DNA of 64,000 bases from Pycnopodia helianthoides (lineage: Eukaryota; Echinodermata; Asteroidea; Forcipulatida; Asteriidae), in contig CM063258.1 of assembly GCA_032158295.1 (NCBI GenBank), positions 2,872,001 through 2,936,000 of the forward strand, written 5' to 3'. Below, in pieces: positions 21,940 through 33,000 of the stretch. A program made the position numbers and the translations under genes. Positions within the stretch are counted from its first letter, which is position 1, and the number at the start of each line of letters is the position of its first letter. Under the pieces are notes generated by a model, which was not told the origin of the DNA, did not search any database, and was given only the letters and a program-made list of their open reading frames with translations.

Positions 21940-24900
21940 CTAAATCATGGTGGGGAGAAGGTAAGAAAAGGACAACTTTACAAACCTGTGTTCTTTGTGT
22001 TTTTTTAAGCACATCAAGTAACTTAGTTTGCATGCTCATAATTTTCTCCAAAACAAGACTGCTATGCTTAAAAAGCACAAAAAGTAGCTATTAAAGCACA
22101 ATAACATTATGCTTACTTGAATAAAAATGAATAAGGTTACCAGCCAGAAAAATGTCATGTCATATGTACCACTTGTGACTGGTTTCCTGCTCATTTTTGC
22201 AAAGCAGATATTTGTTAAGCAATGTTTTCTGCTTAACCCTCTTGCTGTCTGACCATTCAATACCATTTACTGTGGTTTTGAATGATAGATAAACTATGCC
22301 AGCCTGCAATATGATACCATGAGGGAATGCATATGTACACAGTACACAGTTAGTTCTGTGCACAGTTGTGCCACCGTACACAACCTTGGCAGTCGAATGG
22401 TTTCAAATGGTTGGGTCAACTCACTGGAAAATGTTGCCAAGAGTCACTGAGAGTAGGAGGGTTTTAAAGGAGTTCTTTGAAATTGAGCCCACAGGGCTGA
22501 CCTTGCAGAGACAATTGTTGACAGTCTACACTGATTTATACAGAGGAAGTAACTGAATACTGTACTTATAGACCATGTGACCTGTGACCTGTGACATCAC
22601 ATGTTCACAAAATAGCCACAGAGCCTGGACTTTCATACAGGCACAGCTTGTACACAGCTCAATGGAAGAATACAACAAATCTTAATGTTTTATGGAGATT
22701 GCACTGTCTGATTTTTCTCAAGTTTTGATATGAAGAAAGGGGGACATCTCAAGAGCTGTACAGATTGTTGCTTTTGCAAGTCTTGAACTTATGTGAAAAT
22801 CATGACACAAAATGTAAATTTTCCCATATGGCCTGTGTGGTTTCTTGCCCGTCAGGAAACGCATTAATTAGAATGTACAAGGTCACCACTCTGTAAACAA
22901 AGGTAACATGGTCTATAGTCTAACTCATTCCATTGTACTGTTAACCTTCAGATTCTTCTAAATGAATAACAACTAAGATCAGGGCCCCATCTTCATGGCT
23001 CTGCTTACCGCCGACTTCTACGCTTGCGATCACCATTCTTTGTTTACGGGGGCAAGCGCGACGCATTTCTGTGCTAGCTGTGTAAGTGAAGAATGCGTAG
23101 TAATGTGGAGTATGCAAGCGCACAAGCAGAAACTCCCTGCTAACCTGTGAAGTACGCGTTCTGTGCGCGCGGATTTCCCTACTTCTACAAGCTCCGCTTC
23201 TTTGCTTACGGCAAGCAGAACAATGAAGACGGGCCGCGTCTGTTTGAAAGCAAAGTTGGTAAAGTGAGCCCAAATTATGGAGGTAAACTCACCTGAAACG
23301 TCGGTGAAATGAAGAAATCTTCGTCAATGGAAAACGGCGATAGAAAGTTCATATTGTGTATCAGTTTGTACTTCTGGTTACGTACAACACGCATCGGGTA
23401 GTACATGGTGACCTCATGAAGATTGTGACTCGCGTAGATCGTGTCAAATCCTTCGCTAGGCTCCTTCAGCAAAATCGGCAGAAGGGATTTACCAGTTAAC
23501 TCCACCGTCTTTGCGTTGAGGGTATATTTAGGATACGGGATGCCAAACCAGTCCAGGACGGTTGGGACTATGTCTACTGTCGATGCAAACGCGTTACTCT
23601 CTTGTCCCCATCGCTGTGGATGGACTGGAGACGAGATGAGGAGGGGCTCTCCCATACCCGAGTCATACAGATTTGTCCGACCATTAGGGAATGGAATACC
23701 ATTATCGGAAGAAAAGAGAACAAGAGTGTCGTTTTTGTGTCCAGCGAGCTCAAGTTCCTTTAAAATGAGACCGATACCTGGGGAAAAATACAGTTAGAGT
23801 TTCAGCGCTAAAAATCTACTCCGTGTAAGAACAATTTATTTTGACAAAAGCTTGCAATTTCTCAATGCGACTTATATTATAAAGAAAGTATTTGAGCTGA
23901 TGAAAGTCGCCAGACAATTAAGAGTTCTCTGGAAATTTATCCAAAGTAAACAACCCAGGAGATCTTCTTGATATAAACCCTAACCATGCTAAATGCAACA
24001 ATATGCACCAAATGGTAATAGTTGTTGTAACATTTGGCAGTCAACTGAGATGTCATCCTTTGACTGAATTTGTTGCATTTAGCCGTCAAGTGACTTCATA
24101 TTGGTGTTGCATTTTGTTGTATTTGGCAGTCAACTCAATTTCATACCTTGATGGAATTTGTTGCATTTTCAGCCAAGTCACCACTACACTTATGTGCATA
24201 CTGTTGCATTTAGCAGGGCAAACACCCTTGCTCAGTCCTAACACAAGTTAACGCGCCTGCACAATGCAACAAAATCCCTTGTTGCATTTGGTTGCATTTG
24301 GCATGGTTCTCATTTCAACTGTGTTGCATTCTGTTGTATTTGGCAGGGTATGTAGGGACCCTAATGGAGGTTAATAAAGAAACATGTGACCCAAACATAC
24401 CTTGGTCCATACGGCTTATCGTTGTATACTGAGCAGACAAATCACCTCTAGCAGCAGGGGTGTCTTGTACAAAACCAGGTACAATCACTTCACTCGGGTC
24501 ATACAGAGTGGGTACCCAATCAGGAATAAGGCCCATTCCTGGATCGCCATTACCATACTTCTCACAGAACTGTCCGTATTGGGGGTGTGTGTGACCGCAT
24601 CGATGGGGATCATGGAAGCCAATGTATAAGAAGAAAGGCCTGAATGGAAAAAGAGGAACAAATTCCATACAATTATAATGCAAAAAGGCATTTAAAGGCA
24701 CAGTACACGTTTGGTAATTGGAGCCTACTGATTGTGTTAATCCTATATAAATGTAGGTACATACAATAAAACTAACCTGTGAAAATTTCACTTCAAAAGG
24801 TGGTCGCGTTTTTGAGATATCAACGAAAAACCGGAGCGAATATTTTCACGCAGGAAGAATATTCCCCATAGGAATACACAGTCTGAGAAGCGTTTCTGAC

Positions 24901-27900
24901 AGAAACGCTTCTTCTCAGATTCAAATTTTGGGGAATAAAAAGTGATATATTTTCTATAACCATAGTACTTCGAAGTTAAAAGTTTCTCAAAATTCATTAC
25001 ACTACCCAAGGCTGCTGTACTTCTTACCAAGTAAGTTTTTATTGCCATTTTCAGAGTCATTACCAAACGTGTACTGTGCCTTTAACAACAGTACAACAAA
25101 TCCACTAATAACATTTCAATCGCAACAATGTTTTGAAAACATTTTTAACGTTGGTACTCAATTACAATAAAGGAAGTCTCTAGTGGGCTTGTTCATTTTT
25201 TAATATAATGTCTACTTGTACAATATGTTTTTTTTAATCATTTATTAAGTTTCCCTCATTAAGGATGGAGTATTTGATCACAAGTTGAACGAGAGAGTCA
25301 AATTTAAGCTTGCCGAAGACTTGCTTTATAGTTTCTCACCAGCTAACTCACCTTGGATCACTGCTACTCAAAAACTCATGAGCAAACTCCTTCATGTTGG
25401 TAATGTTTCTGCCAACTGTAAGTATTGACATATGGTCCATCTCTGTCTTTGAGTAGTCAAAGGGATAAACGGATTCTGGTCCCACATGTTTCTTTCCAAT
25501 AATTCCTGTTTAAAGAGAAGAATAACTATTAGTAATCAATTAAAGAGAATAAGTTCAAAATAATTTAACTTGAATTTGAACATTTTATATTAGCTTAAAG
25601 GGAAGGTATACGATTGGTAATCACTCTAAAAATTTATGGCAAGAAAAACTAACTTGATTAGAAGTACAGCAACTTCCGATAGTATAAAGCATTTTGAGAA
25701 ATATTTCAATTCAAAATAATGTGGATATGGAAAAAGATGTCAGTTTTTATCCCCCAAAATTTGAATCTGAGAAACGTTTCTGTCATAAATGTTTCTTAGA
25801 TTGTGTATTCCTATTAGGGATTAGGCCTATTCTTCATGCGTGGACATAACCGCTCCAGATTTTTGGCGATATCTCAAAAACGCTGCCACCTTTTGAAATG
25901 AAATTTCAACAGGTTAGTTTTATTGTATGTATCTACATTTATATAGGATTAAAACAATTGAACGGTTCCAAAAAACAAAGGTATACTCTGCCTTTAAGCT
26001 TAGTTAACATTATTCAAAGTGGTTGCTTTCCCATTAAGGGAAAGGTATGGTCGAGTTGTGAAGTTCCACAAACCTGTTCTTATATCAGCCTTGTTTAGAA
26101 TAAGTGGCAGGCTACGGACCCCATCAAATGACACAAAATGGTCGACGTCATTCTCCAAGCCATACATTCCATTCTGGTGTTGAGGGAGTCCTGTAAGAAT
26201 AGCAGAACGACTCGGCGAGCAGCTACTGACTGAGGTGAAGGCGTGTTTAAAGATGACGCTCTGTCTGGCTAGAGCGTTAATATTCGGAGTTTTGCACACG
26301 GTGTTGTTGTAGACTTGACTTTCAAACCCAGCGTCGTCCCCTGTGAATATAAACGAGAGAAATGTAAATATTCAGTGGCGTGTCGTGGCCGAGCGGATGA
26401 GAGCACCGGACTCAAGCTCTGGTGTTTCTGATCAGCAGAGTGTGGTTTCGAGTCCCAGTCGTGACACTTGTGTCCTTAAGCAAGACACTTAACCATTATT
26501 GCTTCGTCCTTCGGATTGGACGTAAAGCCGTTGGTCCCGTGTGTTGTGTAATGCACGTAAAAGAACCCAGTGCACTTATCGAAAAAAGAAGGGGTTCGCC
26601 CCGGTGTTTCTGGTTTGATTGGCAGCATATTGCGCCACAGCACCTTGTAAACCATTACATTGTGCTATATAAAGGAATAGGTCTCAAACTTCAAAAAGTA
26701 GCTCCATATATATACCTTGCAGGAAAATACTGACTGCTGAAGCGCCTTGAGCGCCACTGAGTGACGGATATGAGCGCTATATAAGAAGCCACTATTATTA
26801 TTATTATTATATTCAAATATTTGAGAAATAAAATGATGGTACAAACTAAGCTTGGGCGATACCACGATATTATCGAATATCGCGATACTAGTTCTGAAAC
26901 GATTACGATATCGGGTCACGTTTTTTTTAATCGTGATATCGGTAAATCGCGATATCGTTAAGTATCGCGATGTATTTCCTAGCCGAGACGATCTTGCAAC
27001 AATAAATCTCCTTGTCAAGACGATATTTCAACAATAAATCTCCTTTTCGAGACGATTTGCTGCAACAAAGAGTTGCAAGTCACAGACCGCAACCGCAAGG
27101 TTCCCAAACAGATCCGATCCGACGGGGTTTAGTCTTCGGAAAAAAACCAACATCAAAGCCTTAGCGGTCAGGCGGTCTCACACAGACGGGTGTTATCACG
27201 TGCAATATCACGTGCGTGTTGCGGACGTGCGAGTAGCGTGATCTAATTAGCTATGCACACATAAAGAACAGTCTGTCATGCGCAGTTAACACATTAAATG
27301 TGTGTAAGTAATAGGCCCAGGTTTTCATACCATAGGTTTAGAGTAAAACCCGAAGAATAGGTGATTGGAACAACGATATAAATGTTAGGTCAATCATAGC
27401 CAAAACTCACACCATGAGATTTGTAATAAATTGACGTCATAAAAAAATAATCGCGATTATATCGAATATCGCGATATATTCTTGACGATATATCGTGGCT
27501 GAGAAAAAGCGATATCGCCCAAGCTTAGTACAAACAGGCCTGGAATTTCATCCTTCAAAGGGCAAGGCCATTTTTCATTATGTAAAGGGCACTTCCATGG
27601 GAAAATCTTAAAGTCTATGGGAAACTTTTGAAGGGGCACCAAGGCCAAGACCAGGGCAACGGAGGCCATGGCCTCTGTGGCCTCCGTGATATTCCAAACT
27701 TTGTTTGTTTTTGTTTCTTCTTCCAAACTTTTATAAACCAATACAAAATATTGCTCAAGATATTATGTGAAGAATCTGTTTTTTGTTTGTAAACTTTGGT
27801 CCATAAAAAGCCACATGCTTGACCTGATCTGACTTTTTTACATATTATAATTTTTAATAATATCAATGTCAATGGAATATTAAAATTGGTCTAATGTTAT

Positions 27901-29553
27901 AAATTAATATTCATTCATCCACCATATCCACCATGCCCCAAAACAGTGGTTCTTAAAAAATGCTACAAAATATATAATTAAGTTCTTGTTCTTCCATAAT
28001 ACCATTCCGTAGTATGGGGTTGAACAAAGAAAAATTGACTAGAGCGGGATTTGAACCGACGACCTCCGGATTAACGTACCGGCGCTCTACCAACTGAGCT
28101 ATCTAGCCCTTTGTTGGCGGTCTCCCTATTTTGTCAATATCTTTGTTCGGGGGTTCTGACTGGCACCCCCGAACAAAGATATTGACAAAATAGGGAGACT
28201 GCCAACATAGGGCTAGATAGCTCAGTTGGTAGAGCGCCGGTACGTTAATCCGGAGGTCGTTGGTTCAAATCCTGCTCTAGCTAATTTTAATTTTTCTTTG
28301 TTCAACCCATACTATTTGAAATTCACCCAGTCAGTTTTCCTTGTGGTTCATTACTTGACATAATATCATTCCATAATATCCTGATCTATCCGGGGCCCAA
28401 TTTAATGACTCTGCTCACCGTGAGCGAAGAATTGACGCTTACGGAATGCGGGAACTCCGCCCTTCTGTCTAGCATATTTCACAGGTTAGCAGGGAATTTT
28501 TGATTGTGCACACACCACGTAATAGGCATTCTTCTTACACAGCTAGCGCATACATTCGGTGCTTGCTCTGTAACTGTGTAAGCAAAGCATGGTGATCGCT
28601 AGTGCAGATCTCGGCGGTAAGCAGAGCCATGAAATTGGGCCCAGATAAGTCAGTTGAGTTATGACCTACATACATGCATCACTTTATCAGAGTCAGATCA
28701 AAGATTGTATAGCGCCGCAGGCACAAGATGTGCAACTCAGCCTGAAAGTGAAATGTGGAGTGTGTACTGGACGCCATTTCAGTAAACTTGATCATTTAAA
28801 ATCATATGCAACAACAGATCAGTGCAGATAATGAGCAATGCATGACAAAACATTTGCTTACTGAAATGGCGCCCATGATGTACTTTACATTAGCTCCAGT
28901 TGACCCTCTTGCAGCACCTTGCTATGAGATATATTTTAACCAAACAGACATATTGAAGCTGAACCACGAACCACAACCATTGTGCACGTTCTATGGTGAT
29001 GGTAACTGTAGGGGTAGGGGTACGGGTACGGGTAGATAGGGGTAGGGGAAGGGGTAGGGGGCCGGGTAGGGTTGAGAAATAGGGAACCAGTGGCAGCTAC
29101 CATAGACCGTGCATGGTTGTCGTTCGTGGTCGAGCTTCATTTATATGTCTGTTTGGTTATATGCCTCTAAACTATACAATCTTGATTCAGATTCGGACCT
29201 TACGCCAACTCACTAAGTATGTACCGTATCGGGCAGGGGTCTGTCTTTTTTTCTCAAAAATACTTTTTCTCGTAATAAATAACTATGACTATGACTATGT
29301 ACTAACACAGATGACCATGATGACTGAGACTGAGTGAGAAAAAAAGACTGATGAAAAAAATTGCCATCATCAACAAACAACACATTTCCTGACCTATAAA
29401 GATTAGAACGTTCCTCTTGGTAGTCTTGCTATGTCCTTTCTTCATGCTATGTTCAGATGAAATCCCTGAAACGTTGTGAGACAGAGTGCAACATAATAAA
29501 AGGAGAACAACGTAGCACCCGCCTCGTCGTCGTACATCAGATATTTCCGCCAT
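21646..29553 (-). CDS. SGSH: N-sulfoglucosamine sulfohydrolase (heparan N-sulfatase), complete coding sequence in 6 exons
   Basis: Lysosomal sulfatase that removes N-linked sulfate from glucosamine ends during heparan sulfate breakdown. Exons in transcript order: 29553-29394, 26340-26074, 25505-25352, 24639-24401, 23777-23293, 21939-21646; lengths sum to 1599 nt (532 codons plus stop) and every junction keeps frame. Human SGSH is about 500 residues. The N-terminus has a hydrophobic leader ([12 protein letters not shown]). [14 protein letters not shown] holds the metal-binding Asp pair; SSCSPSR gives the sulfatase C-x-P-S-R motif with Cys94 as the residue normally converted to formylglycine. 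[13 protein letters not shown]-like [14 protein letters not shown] and [16 protein letters not shown] follow in family order. The C-terminus contains the conserved [12 protein letters not shown] block. Start chosen for Kozak context (AACATGG) and the leader. Shares an upstream region with ITPA. Confidence 0.96.
22233..22463. mobile_element. TIR repeat, family P, copy 1
   Basis: AACCCTCTTGCTGTCTGACC at the left; AGTAGGAGGGTT at the right. Interior TTTGAATGATAGATAAACTA is shared (inverted) with 59515-59739. Confidence 0.78.
22464..22980. other. SGSH intron 5 sequence, nothing recognised
   Basis: Unique-looking intronic sequence; no exon-like or repeat structure found. Confidence 0.4.
22981..23240. 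mobile_element. Diverged family D foldback
   Basis: CAGGGCCCCATCTTCATGGC at the left, CAATGAAGACGGGCC at the right, with internal AGCAGGGAGTTTCTGC-like arms shared with the 28392 copy. Confidence 0.65.
23293..23777 (-). CDS. SGSH: SGSH exon 5
   Basis: Acceptor CCCCAG|GTATCGG, donor TTTCAG|GTGAGT. Encodes [39 protein letters not shown], and [20 protein letters not shown]. Confidence 0.95.
23990..24350. repeat. Degenerate TTGTTGCATTTGGCAG repeats
   Basis: GTTGCATTT or GTTGTATTTGGCAG recurs about every 50-70 bp within SGSH intron 4, with GTCAACTGA-type linkers. Confidence 0.7.
24401..24639 (-). CDS. SGSH: SGSH exon 4
   Basis: Acceptor CATTCAG|GCCTTTC, donor GACCAAG|GTATGT. Encodes [16 protein letters not shown], the [17 protein letters not shown] block and [18 protein letters not shown]. 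Confidence 0.95.
24692..25085. mobile_element. TTAA-flanked MITE, family E, copy 2
   Basis: TTAAAGGCACAGTACACGTT at the left, CGTGTACTGTGCCTTTAA at the right. Close to the copy at 1430. In SGSH intron 3. Confidence 0.9.
25352..25505 (-). CDS. SGSH: SGSH exon 3
   Basis: Acceptor TAAACAG|GAATTATTGG, donor CCAAG|GTGAGT. Encodes [20 protein letters not shown] and [15 protein letters not shown]. Not visible as a long ORF because it is short. Confidence 0.92.
25595..25997. mobile_element. TTAA-flanked MITE, family F (opposite orientation)
   Basis: TTAAAGGGAAGGTATACG at the left, GGTATACTCTGCCTTTAA at the right; internal GAATCTGAGAAACGTTTCTG. In SGSH intron 2. Confidence 0.87.
26074..26340 (-). 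CDS. SGSH: SGSH exon 2: catalytic cysteine
   Basis: Acceptor TTCACAG|GGGAC, donor AGAACAG|GTTTGT. Encodes [42 protein letters not shown] and [13 protein letters not shown]. Confidence 0.95.
26376..26811 (+). mobile_element. tRNA-Leu-derived SINE, near full length
   Basis: Head GGCGTGTCGTGGCCGAGCGG, anticodon region GACTCAAGC, box B GTTTCGAGTCCCAG, body, and tail GAGCGCTATATAAGAAGCC followed by ATT repeats. In SGSH intron 1. Confidence 0.85.
26847..27527. mobile_element. hAT-like non-autonomous transposon with 8-bp target duplication
   Basis: Terminal repeats TAAGCTTGGGCGATA and its exact inverse. Flanked on both sides by GTACAAAC (26839-26846 and 27528-27535). Ends are rich in ATCGCGATA palindromes. 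No transposase ORF. Confidence 0.88.
28037..28108 (-). tRNA. tRNA-Asn(GTT)-like gene, left arm of the palindrome
   Basis: 72 nt. Acceptor GGCTAGA pairs with TCTAGTC; box A TAGCTCAGTTGG, box B GGTTCAAATCC; anticodon loop ACGTTAA. The innermost anticodon-stem pair is T-T and one T-stem pair is a mismatch. May be a SINE head rather than a working tRNA gene. Confidence 0.5.
28211..28282 (+). tRNA. tRNA-Asn(GTT)-like gene, right arm of the palindrome
   Basis: 72 nt, same cloverleaf as the left arm with acceptor GGCTAGA / TCTAGCT and loop ACGTTAA; the T-stem is weaker (TGG..TCCTG). Confidence 0.45.
28392..28643. mobile_element. Family D foldback
   Basis: GGGGCCCAATTTAATGACTC at the left, GAGCCATGAAATTGGGCCC at the right. 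Confidence 0.8.
29009..29075 (+). repeat. G-rich GGGGTA repeat, possible G-quadruplex
   Basis: About ten GGG or GGGG runs spaced by TA, TAC or AA within 67 bp, in SGSH intron 1. Confidence 0.85.
29394..29553 (-). CDS. SGSH: SGSH exon 1
   Basis: 53 codons plus one base: leader peptide and the first strand RNVLIFI. Donor TATAG|GTCAGG. Confidence 0.9.
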
Positions 29554-30008
29554 GTTGATGTTGTCTGTCAGCGCAATCTAACACACACGATAGAGATCAG
29601 TGATTGATACACACGTATTGTGGGAAGTATAGAATTCAGACAAGCTCTGCAGCCCCTGTCTAATAAACTTAGTCTAGTCGCATCGTATGATTGCACCCTT
29701 CATTTTTGTGGCGAATTGCAATTATTGTCAATATTAAAAAACAACAAAGAACAAAAATTATACAAATAAGTAAACAAAACATGAAAACAGAATCCAACAC
29801 ATCCAGAAAATATGCTATTTTGAAGCCGGAGGGTATCTTTTACCACGGCGGGTAACTGTCAAGTCAGCGAACTAGATAAAGTTCATTAATCTCAGTTGAA
29901 AGGTCAAATAAATCCGGAACGGCAGGAGTTGCGGGAAAACGTCGTATGCTTCAATTTATTTAGCAATAAGTTCGAGTTGTGCCGAGCTGTAAAAAGCTGT
30001 CTTAAAAA
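29554..30008. promoter_or_regulatory. Shared upstream region of SGSH and ITPA (divergent promoter)
   Basis: 455 bp separate the two start codons on opposite strands. It must hold both 5' UTRs and most likely both core promoters. No TATA box was identified at a persuasive position. Confidence 0.65.
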
Positions 30009-30089
30009 ATGGCTGCATCATCGCCTAAGAAAGCAAAGACAGTTTTAGATCTCGTGTTTGTGACAGGAAACGCAAAGAAACTCGAAGAG
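30009..30089 (+). CDS. ITPA: ITPA exon 1
   Basis: 27 codons, [20 protein letters not shown] then NAKKLEE; donor GAAGAG|GTAAGT. Confidence 0.93.
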
Positions 30090-33000
30090 GTAAGTTGAGA
30101 TTGAAATGAAATCAGTGTTTTAACCGGTGTTTAACTGTTTAGGACTTTTTTTTAGTTGCAATAATCGTATACCCTCCATCCTCCTTCCGACGACCGGCCG
30201 TCGGGAGCGTCGGGAGGAGGGTTACAGTAATATCGCAACTAGACTTTGTAGGACTTTTAGAGAGTTACTTAATTCATTTCTATTTCATTGCTGTCTTGCG
30301 AATGAATGGCCATTGCATTGCCAATCAACGATTTCCAAAATTATGCATATTCCATTGATTCCCACTCTTTGTAAACAATATTTGATTCAGTATGAATAAC
30401 TTTTTGTGATACTTTCAGGTCATCGCTATTCTTGGTGACAAGTTCAACGTGACTTCAAGGAGTATAGATCGTAAGTTCAGTTTGCATTGAATTCAAGATT
30501 TCGCCTGAAAGGAACATTACAGAATTGGTAATTGTAAAATATACTTTTGATCACAGATTTACATAAAACTTACACGGTCTAATGATGATGATGATAGTAA
30601 AAAACATCCCTTGAAATATTTCTGCCTGAAACGCCATATTTGATGAGAAATTAATAAACTGATTTTCCGATTGGAGTTTATCGCTCAGTGAGCGTTTTAT
30701 TCATTTGTTGAACCTATATGATTTCATGCAAATGTGTAATCGGTTTTTCACTATTTTCTCATGACCCAGATGGCCGATCGATCTCAAACTTCTACGTTTG
30801 TCAGTTTATGTATATGGTGGATTACATAAAGTGCTTACACTGCCAGCAACTGTTTGTTAGCAAAAACCAATTCTGTAATGTTCCTTTAAAGGCAGTGGAC
30901 ACTATTGGTAATTACTCAAAATAATTATTAGCATAAAACCTTACTTGGTAACGAGTAATGGGGAGAGGTTGACAGTATAAAACATTGTGAGAAACGGCTC
31001 CCTCTGAAGTGACATAGTTTTCGAGAAAGAAGTAATTTTCCACGAATTTGATTTTGAGACCTCAGAATTAGAATTTGAGGTCTCGAAATCAACCATCTGA
31101 AAAAGCACACAACTTCATGTGACAAGGGTGTTTTTTCTTTCATAGTTATCTTGCAACTTCCACGACCAATTGAGCTCAAGTTTTTACAGGTTTGTTATTT
31201 TATCCATATGTTGAGATACACCAAGTGAGAAGACTGGTCTTTGACAATTACCAATAGTGTCCAGTGTCTTTAAAAAAGTAAACATTTCTTTGATTGACTC
31301 ATACTGTACTAACCAGTAACTGCACTGTCTTCATCCTCTAATTTGATATTTATTTTAGAAATCAATTCTTCATCCTCTAATTTTAATATTAATTTCATAA
31401 ATCAATTAAATTTTTCTTGCAGTTCCGGAATTTCAGGGTGAACCTGACGACATATCTGCAGCCAAATGCAAAGAAGCTGTCAAACATGTGAGTAGGCAAC
31501 TTGTCGCACCTTTGTGTTTTATTTTTAAGATCAATTTTGGGGTTGAACCACAAAGAAAAATTGACTGAAGTAAGAGCGGGACTTGAACCTCTAGCCTCCG
31601 GATTAACAGGCCAGGGCTGTATCCTCTCCCAGTCCCAGATGGTTTAAGATCAATCACAAACTCCTTGCTCTATGATCACACTGTGGGTCCTTTCTCAAAT
31701 AGTCACACAAATACAAAAATTTGTTCCCATATTAATTCCAATGTCAACAGGCATGCATAAAGAGAGGAAAGTACCAGGCACAGCAGGACTTTTTTGTAAT
31801 GTTTTTTTTTTTTTTTTCAATTTTCAGTGGAACAGCTGAGAATCCCAAAAAGAGGAAGTCGGCTGAACAGGGCCCCAGGGCTCGAATTTGGGGGAAAAAT
31901 CAACAGGACCACAGGACTTGCATCTCAAAATGTTTACTGGACCAGAAATAATTTTACAGGACCAGATTCATACTGAGTTTACTGGCCCAAATCACTGGCC
32001 TCGGGCCTGTGGTCCAGTGTCAAATTCAAGCCCTGGGCCCGCTATGAAATTGGACCCAGCTGACAAGTTGCCCACGTGCAAGAATCTAAATCATAATACT
32101 TTGGTAGAAAAGATGCTGATTCCCCCCCCCCCTCCAACCATCACCACTTTTTCACTCGTTTCAACTCGAATATTGGATCTTCTTTTTTACCCAAATGTTT
32201 TTAGTCACAGACATACTCATGATACTGTATCATTCGCCCTTCTGATGGTCGGTTTGTCTTTTGTCCGTCTTTCCCACAAGGTAAAAGGTCCAGTTATTGT
32301 TGAAGATACCTGCCTGTGCTTCAATGCATTGGGAGGGATGCCAGGTCCGTATATGTGAGTTTGGTTTTATTTCATCATCACAAATGTTGTCACAATGACT
32401 ACTTGCGATAGTCGTAAGGCAAAATAATTTTAAAAAACATGTTTAGTGTCCTGCCTTTTTTTTGAAGAGGAGGCGGGCCCTTTTTTTTTTTTTTTTTTAA
32501 TGGCTGCCCGACGAATTTTTCAAGTTAACCGGCCAAGCTAATTTTTCTGTTTTTTTTTTTTAAAGTGCTATAGTAAAAAATACGATATTTTTAGAATTTA
32601 TTTTTGTTGTCAGAGATCGTAAAAAGTGATCCTTTAAAAAAAATTAAAAAAATTAAAAAATGGCCTCTTAAAAAGAAGCGGTTGGGGACACTAAACATGT
32701 TTGTTTTTTCATTTGGCCTAACCTTGATCCTCCAGACAGTCGTAGAAAGGTCTACAGTCTAACTCTAACGGACATGACGAAGAGCTGCGATTAACGAAGC
32801 GACACAGTGACATGATAATTGTAGTATGTTGAGGCAGAGATACTTCTCATGCTGACTTATAGTGTATCACGACTACGATCTTCATCAGCAAAATATGTTG
32901 ATGACAGTATTGGGAAAAAATGTAAAAGATGCCGAATCCAGTCTGCAACTTTTTCACTTATTATGACAAAACATGTAACCTTTCTTATCTAAACAAGTTT

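Larger units (their letters stand above)
28012..28310. mobile_element. Palindromic element with two head-to-head tRNA-Asn-like genes
   Basis: Arms of about 148 bp, near-perfect reverse complements, from GTATGGGGTTGAACAAAG to CTTTGTTCAACCCATAC; a short loop lies near 28160. Each arm contains a tRNA-like gene with its 5' end toward the centre, then TTGTTGG and TAGGGAG blocks and TATTTTGTCAATATC. In SGSH intron 1. Confidence 0.85.

Noticed and set aside
24315..24791. 158-codon ORF including SGSH exon 4 as a single exon
   Set aside because: The part before 24639 is a MITE and intron; clear acceptor CATTCAG|GCC defines the exon.
26376..26480. Functional tRNA-Leu gene
   Set aside because: The cloverleaf-like head is followed by a SINE body and tail and recurs in at least eight places; treated as SINE heads.
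29009..29075. Interstitial telomere repeat
   Set aside because: Units are GGGGTA/GGGTAC rather than TTAGGG, and no consistent 6-bp period is kept.
31888..32358. 156-codon plus-strand ORF ending in ITPA exon 4
   Set aside because: Only its last part (32281 onward) is coding; the rest reads through a family Q foldback and intron sequence.
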